From contig JAOZKS010000162.1 of NCBI GenBank assembly GCA_029935255.1, positions 1 to 6,219 of the forward strand: a DNA stretch of 6,219 nucleotides. The letters are read 5' to 3'. The position numbers were made by a program, and so were the translations under genes. The stretch's first letter is position 1. Each line of letters begins with the position of its first letter. The DNA is from Pontiella sp. GTDB lineage: Bacteria; Verrucomicrobiota; Kiritimatiellia; Kiritimatiellales; Pontiellaceae. Positions 1-4,237 of this stretch are shown in pieces. The notes beneath the pieces were generated by a model. It was not told the origin of the DNA. It saw only the letters and a list, made by a program, of their open reading frames with translations, and did no database searches.

Positions 1-120
1 TGCTGAACCTGATTAGATGGACCGCGAAATAGGGATTGATTGTGTGGGATTCTTAATTTTGAACGGCGGCGACTGTGCGCATGTCGAACGCACGTTTAAC
101 CGGAAAAGCGAGGAGATAAG
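1..120 (+). other. Upstream leader of the carbohydrate-binding protein gene
   Basis: No coding sequence is supported in this stretch. AGGAG at 111-115 lies five bases ahead of the ATG at 121 and is a good Shine-Dalgarno site that fixes that start. A short inverted repeat, GTGCG (75-79) and CGCAC (89-93), has a nine-base loop; it is too short and has no T-run to be called a terminator. A GGGATT hexamer occurs twice, at 32-37 and 46-51. No convincing -35/-10 pair is visible. Confidence 0.5.
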
Positions 121-813
121 ATGAAATTTCGCATAGCCACCGCATTGCCGGTCTTATTTGTGGTTACAACTGCGTACGGGGCTGTTCCAACGAACCTGCT
201 GACGGATCCCGGATTTGAAAACATTAGCGGTAATGAGCCCGATATTGGATCGTCTCCGTGGGCAACTGCCGGAGAGAATGAGAACGGTAGTTATGTGACC
301 GGAACGGACCGTTTTCTGAATGGAGCAAAATCTGCAAAATTCACTTTTTATTTCGATAACGGATCCATTATCCAGAACCTGACGAACCGGATCGATTCAG
401 CCCAGGACTATACAGCCTCGATATGGATGCTCGCCGATGAGCAAAGTGCTGATGCAAATTTTAATAATCCTCCGGAACTCGCCATTGAGCTGTATTCAAG
501 TCCGACATTGGGATCCGGTTATACGCGTGCAGGCACATTCAGCGCGGGGAACCTGAATAGCGCGGATGATAACTGGGAGCTGTTCAGCGGTACAGTACCC
601 GCCAGTGTGTTGACAAGCCGTGATGGGGAATATATCCAGATCCGGTTTACCAAGGAAAATCCCAATTCCAGCCATCGGATGTGGATTGATGATGCTTCGC
701 TGACCACATCGATTCCTGTGCCGAATACATTCTATGTCGATACCGTGAGCGGCAATGATACGAATGATGGTGTCGGTACCGCAACGGCAAGTCAGGGCAA
801 CCTGTTTGCCTAA
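121..813 (+). CDS. Secreted carbohydrate-binding jelly-roll protein, C-terminally truncated (lost beta-helix domain)
   Basis: A 230-residue protein with a signal peptide (Lys2 and Arg4, hydrophobic core about residues 5-18, likely cleavage after the Ala-Tyr-Gly at 18-20). Residues about 24-195 have the look of a jelly-roll module of the CBM4/9 type: the opening NLLTDPGFE motif, a conserved Trp-containing loop, a central YTASIWM strand, and a closing RMWIDDASL strand. This points to binding an extracellular glycan, but the family is not certain. The last 25 residues contain FYVDTVSGNDTNDG, which resembles the first turn of right-handed parallel beta-helix proteins (polysaccharide lyase or DUF1565 style). 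Those domains normally run for hundreds of residues; here a stop follows after about 12 more. The reading frame is otherwise clean, so the product may still be made as a stand-alone binding protein. Otherwise it is the stump of a decayed gene. Local base composition is visibly more AT-rich than in the hydrolase gene at the other end. Confidence 0.75.
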   Translation: MKFRIATALPVLFVVTTAYGAVPTNLLTDPGFENISGNEPDIGSSPWATAGENENGSYVTGTDRFLNGAKSAKFTFYFDNGSIIQNLTNRIDSAQDYTASIWMLADEQSADANFNNPPELAIELYSSPTLGSGYTRAGTFSAGNLNSADDNWELFSGTVPASVLTSRDGEYIQIRFTKENPNSSHRMWIDDASLTTSIPVPNTFYVDTVSGNDTNDGVGTATASQGNLFA

Positions 814-829
814 TCATTTCGGAACGTGG

Positions 830-845
830 ATGACAGGGCTGTCAT
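830..845. promoter_or_regulatory. Perfect 16-bp palindrome, candidate operator upstream of the sensor kinase gene
   Basis: ATGACAG (830-836), a GG spacer, then CTGTCAT (839-845) make a perfect inverted repeat with seven-base arms. It begins 17 bases after the stop of the preceding gene and ends 90 bases before the kinase ATG. The two-base spacer is too tight for a full RNA hairpin and no T-run follows, so a binding site for a dimeric regulator is more likely than a terminator. An AT-rich TTATATG stretch follows directly and could hold a -10 element, but no clear -35 partner is seen. A second, weaker repeat, CCCG (870-873) with CGGG (879-882), also lies in this gap. Confidence 0.4.
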
Positions 846-923
846 TATATGTTACGGACGTTTCATAATCCCGTTGGTCGGGTGCAGCGCATCTGAGATA
901 GTTTTATTGGGGCTTGTTTTTGT

Positions 924-928
924 AGAGG
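924..928 (+). promoter_or_regulatory. Ribosome binding site of the sensor kinase gene
   Basis: AGAGG lies seven bases before the ATG at 936. It supports that start, which also places a signal peptide directly at the N-terminus. Confidence 0.55.
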
Positions 929-935
929 TCGTTTA

Positions 936-3065
936 ATGCCAAAATATGAACCAGTTAAGTTGTTCATTGCGGGATGGCTGCTTGTATGGGCGGGGCTTTC
1001 CTCTGCTGAGCCGGTGGATCCGCGTAATCCCGGTGAGGCGGGTACGCTGCAAACCGATCAGGAAAAATCCATGAAATCTTGGTTGCCGTCGCGGATCAGG
1101 CATCTGGAAGAGGAACGCGCGGATTTGCTGGAAAAAATTGCAGGCTTGCCGCAACACGCGCCCAAGGCGTTGCCCGATCATATGGGCTATCATTCTGTGC
1201 CGAGGGATGAGGATGCCTCCGCAGAAGAGTCTGACAACCGTATTGAGGTCCAATTTACGTTTGATCCCAAGCTCAGCGCGATCGCGTTGGCCCCCGCTTT
1301 TGTTCCGGGTGTGGAGGGGAGCTATGCGTTCCCCAAACGGTTCAAGATCGAAATTATGGATCGCGGAAGCCGTTGGGTTGGGAGAGAAAAGGGCGGTTGG
1401 GTTATTCCTCCTCCGCCGTATGAGTGGGTTGAAGTCGTGAACTGGATGGATGAGGACTTCCCTGACCCCGGCCCTTATCCCGTCTTTTTTTCCATAGGGG
1501 ATATGCGGGTATACCAGCTTCGCATGACGCTGCCGGCGCAGGGATCGGAAGTTTCCTATCACGCGATTGGGGAAATGTATCTGTTCCGCCAGTATGACAA
1601 TAGCGACCGAATGGGTGACAACATGATGGTTTGGGGAAAGAATATCTCCATAAGCACGTCCGACCCGTTATCGAAACCACCGCTATGGGATGAAGCCTAT
1701 CTGTATGACAGTATGGTCGGATTGGGGATTCCGTTGAGCGAAGAGGTCTCGGGATCGGAAGATTTCATGGTGTCGTGGGATACGGGGTATGAAGACGCCG
1801 AGCCGGTTCGGATTGTGTTGGATCTGGGGAAGGTTCGCACGGTCGGCCGCGTGCAGCTTTGGCCGGCGGAAGCACCGCACGGGATGGCGATTGCCCAGTT
1901 TGGTTTTCCGGGAAAAGTTACCATGGAGCTTTCAATGAACCCCGATTTCAGCGAATCGGAAGTGTTTGTGGAGAATAAGATTCGAGAACGTTTGAATCAT
2001 GACAATCTGCTGAACATTGTTACTGGGGCCCATAAAATTCGATACATCCGCCTTACCTTAGATGATCTCGGTCAATACAAGGGGAAGACGATTCTGGGTT
2101 TGGGCGAGATTCGGGTTTCGGAATATGACGAGGTTTGGTCGCTCAACGCCAAGGTAACCGCGTCGGGGGTTCCGCAGGTCGGATTGGAGCAGCTTCCGCG
2201 CTTGGTGGATGGATTCAGTCACAAACGCCGAATTCTTCGTGAAGCGGAATGGATCAGGGGGCTGGCGCTGCGTCACCCACTCGACCGACGTTTGGCCGTG
2301 GTGGAACAAGAGCTTGCGTTGGCGCGGGAAGCCTGGTCTGAACTCAAGCTGCGCGCCAGTATCTGGGGAGGCGGACTGCTTTGTGTCGCGTTGCTCGCCG
2401 CGATGGGCTTGCAGCGCCTGCAACGCCGCAAGGTATTGAAAAAACTAAAACACCGCATCACCCGCGACCTGCACGACGAGGTGGGCAGCAGTCTGGGCGG
2501 CATCACGCTGGCCGCCCGGCGCATGGAAGGTGCCGGAGCCACGAAAGAAAATCTATCCGAACTCTCGCTCATGGCCCGCGAAGCGTCGGCCTCCTTGAGG
2601 GATGTGGTCTGGTTGACCGATCAAGCCAAAATCCACTTGCCGGATTTATTGAAAAAACTTACTGAACGGGCAGAGCGAATACTGAGCGGGATTGAGCTTG
2701 ATATTGACCTGCCGGACCATTGTCCAAACCATGAGGTGCCTTTAACATTCAAACGCCATCTGCTCATGTTTTTCAAGGAGGCGATCCATAACTGCGCGCG
2801 GCATTCCGGGGCCACGGCGGTACGGATTGGAATTTCGGTGCGGGATGGAATCCTGACGCTGAGCCTTGAAGATAATGGGTGTGGATTTAATCCTGAAGAA
2901 AACCGCGAGGGTTGGGGCGTGGACAGCATGGGGAAAAGAGCGTTGGAACTGGGTGGGGAAATGGATTTGCAAACCGAGCCGGGAAAGGGGACAACGGTAT
3001 GTCTAAAGGTTCCGTTGAGCGCGTTGCTGAACAAGACGGACCATTCGTACAAAACCTCGAATTAA
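936..3065 (+). CDS. Membrane sensor histidine kinase with discoidin-like extracytoplasmic domains (HisKA_3/HATPase_c)
   Basis: A 709-residue sensor kinase. Residues 1-24 form a signal peptide or first membrane anchor (cleavable after Ser-Ser-Ala). Residues about 45-70 are charged and helical. Two beta-sandwich regions follow, about 100-220 and 226-395; the second has the signature of F5/8 type C (discoidin) domains, including a closing GLGEIRV strand at about 389-395. Such folds commonly bind sugars. A helical stalk (about 405-473) leads to a membrane span at about 476-492, then basic residues facing the cytoplasm. The HisKA_3 motif RDLHDEVGSSLGGI carries the phospho-acceptor His513. The ATPase domain has an intact N box (Glu615, Asn619), an Asp-Asn-Gly G1 box at 646-648, and a GTT motif near the end. 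Its stop lies four bases before the response regulator start, so the two form a cognate pair. The role is inferred to be sensing an extracellular glycan; the ligand cannot be read from the sequence. Confidence 0.9.
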   Translation: MPKYEPVKLFIAGWLLVWAGLSSAEPVDPRNPGEAGTLQTDQEKSMKSWLPSRIRHLEEERADLLEKIAGLPQHAPKALPDHMGYHSVPRDEDASAEESDNRIEVQFTFDPKLSAIALAPAFVPGVEGSYAFPKRFKIEIMDRGSRWVGREKGGWVIPPPPYEWVEVVNWMDEDFPDPGPYPVFFSIGDMRVYQLRMTLPAQGSEVSYHAIGEMYLFRQYDNSDRMGDNMMVWGKNISISTSDPLSKPPLWDEAYLYDSMVGLGIPLSEEVSGSEDFMVSWDTGYEDAEPVRIVLDLGKVRTVGRVQLWPAEAPHGMAIAQFGFPGKVTMELSMNPDFSESEVFVENKIRERLNHDNLLNIVTGAHKIRYIRLTLDDLGQYKGKTILGLGEIRVSEYDEVWSLNAKVTASGVPQVGLEQLPRLVDGFSHKRRILREAEWIRGLALRHPLDRRLAVVEQELALAREAWSELKLRASIWGGGLLCVALLAAMGLQRLQRRKVLKKLKHRITRDLHDEVGSSLGGITLAARRMEGAGATKENLSELSLMAREASASLRDVVWLTDQAKIHLPDLLKKLTERAERILSGIELDIDLPDHCPNHEVPLTFKRHLLMFFKEAIHNCARHSGATAVRIGISVRDGILTLSLEDNGCGFNPEENREGWGVDSMGKRALELGGEMDLQTEPGKGTTVCLKVPLSALLNKTDHSYKTSN

Positions 3066-3069
3066 GACT

Positions 3070-3705
3070 ATGATACCTATTACTATATGGCTTGTGGAAG
3101 ACGATGCCAGTTACCGCCGTAACCTGCGCATGTCGCTCGAACTGGAAAAACACATTACGGTAGGTCGAGTGTTTCCTTCATGCATTGAATTTTTCGAGGC
3201 CCTTGAGACGGAACTTCCGCCGGATATGGTGCTGATGGATCTGGGCCTGCCCGGTATGAGCGGGCTCGAGGCGATCCGGAAACTTGCCGAGATCGCTCCC
3301 GATATTGCCGTTATGGTTTTGACGGTGTTCAAGGATAAGGAAAAGGTGCTCGAGGCGTTGGATGCCGGTGCGGCGGGTTATCTGCTGAAAGAATCCGATG
3401 GCCCTGAAATCGTCAAAGGCCTGCACGAGGTTTTCATGGGAGGTTCCGCGTTAAGCCCCGCCGTCGCGAAAATCGTGGTGGACGAGCTCCGAAAACCGTC
3501 CCCTTCCGAAGAGTTCAATCTGTCCTTGCGCGAAATCGAGGTGCTCGAGAATTTGGCTGGAGGTCTGGCGGTCAAGGAAATCGCAGCGGTACTTGATATC
3601 AGTGTCGGAACAACCGGTTTCCACCTCACAAACATCTATAAAAAGCTCCATGTTCAGTCGCAGACCGGCGCCGTCGCCAAGGCATTGCGCTCGGGAATTA
3701 TCTAA
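3070..3705 (+). CDS. NarL/LuxR-family response regulator, partner of the sensor kinase
   Basis: A 211-residue two-domain regulator. The receiver (about 5-125) has the acidic pocket Glu10-Asp11-Asp12, phospho-acceptor Asp57 in LMDLGLPG, Thr85 and Lys107, so all phosphotransfer residues are present. A linker follows, then a LuxR-type helix-turn-helix (about 150-209) starting at SLREIEVLENLA, with a recognition helix around VGTTGFHLTNIYKKL. The family binds DNA as a dimer after phosphorylation and usually activates transcription. The gene starts four bases after the kinase stop. No Shine-Dalgarno sequence is visible in the preceding 20 bases, so translation is probably coupled to the kinase. Likely targets are the nearby enzyme genes, including the downstream hydrolase; that is inference from position. 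Confidence 0.93.
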   Translation: MIPITIWLVEDDASYRRNLRMSLELEKHITVGRVFPSCIEFFEALETELPPDMVLMDLGLPGMSGLEAIRKLAEIAPDIAVMVLTVFKDKEKVLEALDAGAAGYLLKESDGPEIVKGLHEVFMGGSALSPAVAKIVVDELRKPSPSEEFNLSLREIEVLENLAGGLAVKEIAAVLDISVGTTGFHLTNIYKKLHVQSQTGAVAKALRSGII

Positions 3706-3805
3706 TCCTCCTCCCGTTGCGTACCTAGAGATTCCTCCAGTAGACGAAGCACCCTCAAATGGGGATACTGCCCATCGCTGTTTAATTTTTTAAGAGTGCT
3801 TATCA
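3706..3805 (+). promoter_or_regulatory. Intergenic region with inverted repeat between the two regulator genes
   Basis: This 100-base gap is the longest break between the regulators and the hydrolase and so the likeliest place for an internal promoter. It holds ATGGG (3759-3763) and CCCAT (3771-3775) as an inverted repeat with a seven-base spacer. An AT-rich stretch, TTTAATTTTTTAA, follows at 3781-3793. The purine stretch AAGAG at 3792-3796, nine bases before the ATG at 3806, is a modest Shine-Dalgarno site. The repeat could be an operator for the neighbouring LuxR-type regulator. A terminator is less likely because five unrelated bases separate the repeat from the T-rich part and the stem is short. 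Confidence 0.4.
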
Positions 3806-4198
3806 ATGAATATATGGATTGTAGAAGATGACGCGGGATACCGCCGCAACCTGCGCATGTCGCTGGAACTGGAGGCGCACATTAACGTGGGACGTGTATT
3901 TCCTTCTTGCTTTGAATTTTTCGACGCGCTTGGCGCGGAGACTCCTCCGGATGTGGTCTTGATGGATCTGGGCCTGCCCGGCATGAGTGGTATTGAAGCC
4001 ATTCAAAAGTTATCGGAAGTGGCGCCGGACATCGCGGTAATGGTCCTGACGGTTTTCAAGGACAAAGAAAGAGTCCGCGAGGCGTTGGACGCGGGCGCGT
4101 CGGGCTATTTGCTGAAAGCGTCAGACGGGCCGGAAATTATCAGCAGTTTGCAGAAGGTGGTCGCGGGGAAAACCGCCCTAAGCCCTGCTCTTAGCTAG
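3806..4198 (+). CDS. Receiver-only response regulator paralogue lacking a DNA-binding domain
   Basis: A 130-residue single receiver domain. Glu7-Asp8-Asp9, phospho-acceptor Asp54, Thr82 and Lys104 are all in place, so it should accept phosphate. It aligns without gaps to residues 6-133 of the regulator encoded just upstream, with 99 of 128 residues identical by hand count. Similarity stops at the Ser-Pro-Ala that ends the receiver; a TAG follows two residues later. The upstream protein continues there into its linker and helix-turn-helix. Only 39 bases separate this stop from the next gene, and no helix-turn-helix remnant is present. Many codons differ silently from the paralogue, which suggests an old duplication with the protein conserved. 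Possible roles are phosphate sink for the kinase, inhibitory partner of the full regulator, or a CheY-like signal output; a recently truncated relic cannot be excluded. Confidence 0.85.
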   Translation: MNIWIVEDDAGYRRNLRMSLELEAHINVGRVFPSCFEFFDALGAETPPDVVLMDLGLPGMSGIEAIQKLSEVAPDIAVMVLTVFKDKERVREALDAGASGYLLKASDGPEIISSLQKVVAGKTALSPALS

Positions 4199-4222
4199 TT
4201 ATGGCTTTTCGGCATTACTCCT

Positions 4223-4229
4223 GAAGGGG
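4223..4229 (+). promoter_or_regulatory. Ribosome binding site of the glycoside hydrolase gene
   Basis: GAAGGGG lies eight bases before the ATG at 4238 and is a strong Shine-Dalgarno site. It decides this start over the in-frame ATG at 4274, which would leave a signal peptide with no basic N-terminal region. Confidence 0.6.
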
Positions 4230-4237
4230 TTAAGTGA

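Noticed and set aside
77..86. A ten-base match (GCGCATGTCG) to both regulator genes at 3126-3135 and 3853-3862
   Set aside because: In the regulators it encodes the conserved Leu-Arg-Met-Ser segment. The upstream copy has no extended similarity, so it is most likely chance.
75..93. GTGCG/CGCAC inverted repeat as an operator or terminator
   Set aside because: Five-base arms with a nine-base loop are expected by chance at this size, and nothing else supports a function.
933..1562. A 209-codon - strand open frame overlapping the kinase start
   Set aside because: It is fully antisense to the coherent sensor domain and shows no recognisable motif or ribosome site.
3759..3791. Inverted repeat plus T-run as a rho-independent terminator after the response regulator
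   Set aside because: The stem is only five pairs, and five unrelated bases plus an interrupted T-run follow. It is a weak match for a terminator.
3593..3793. A 66-codon + strand frame spanning the end of the regulator and the gap
   Set aside because: It is an out-of-frame shadow of the helix-turn-helix coding region, with low-complexity composition and no start signal.
4199..4237. Remnant of a helix-turn-helix after the receiver-only gene
   Set aside because: All three frames of these 39 bases were considered and none resembles the LuxR domain. The domain is absent, not frameshifted.
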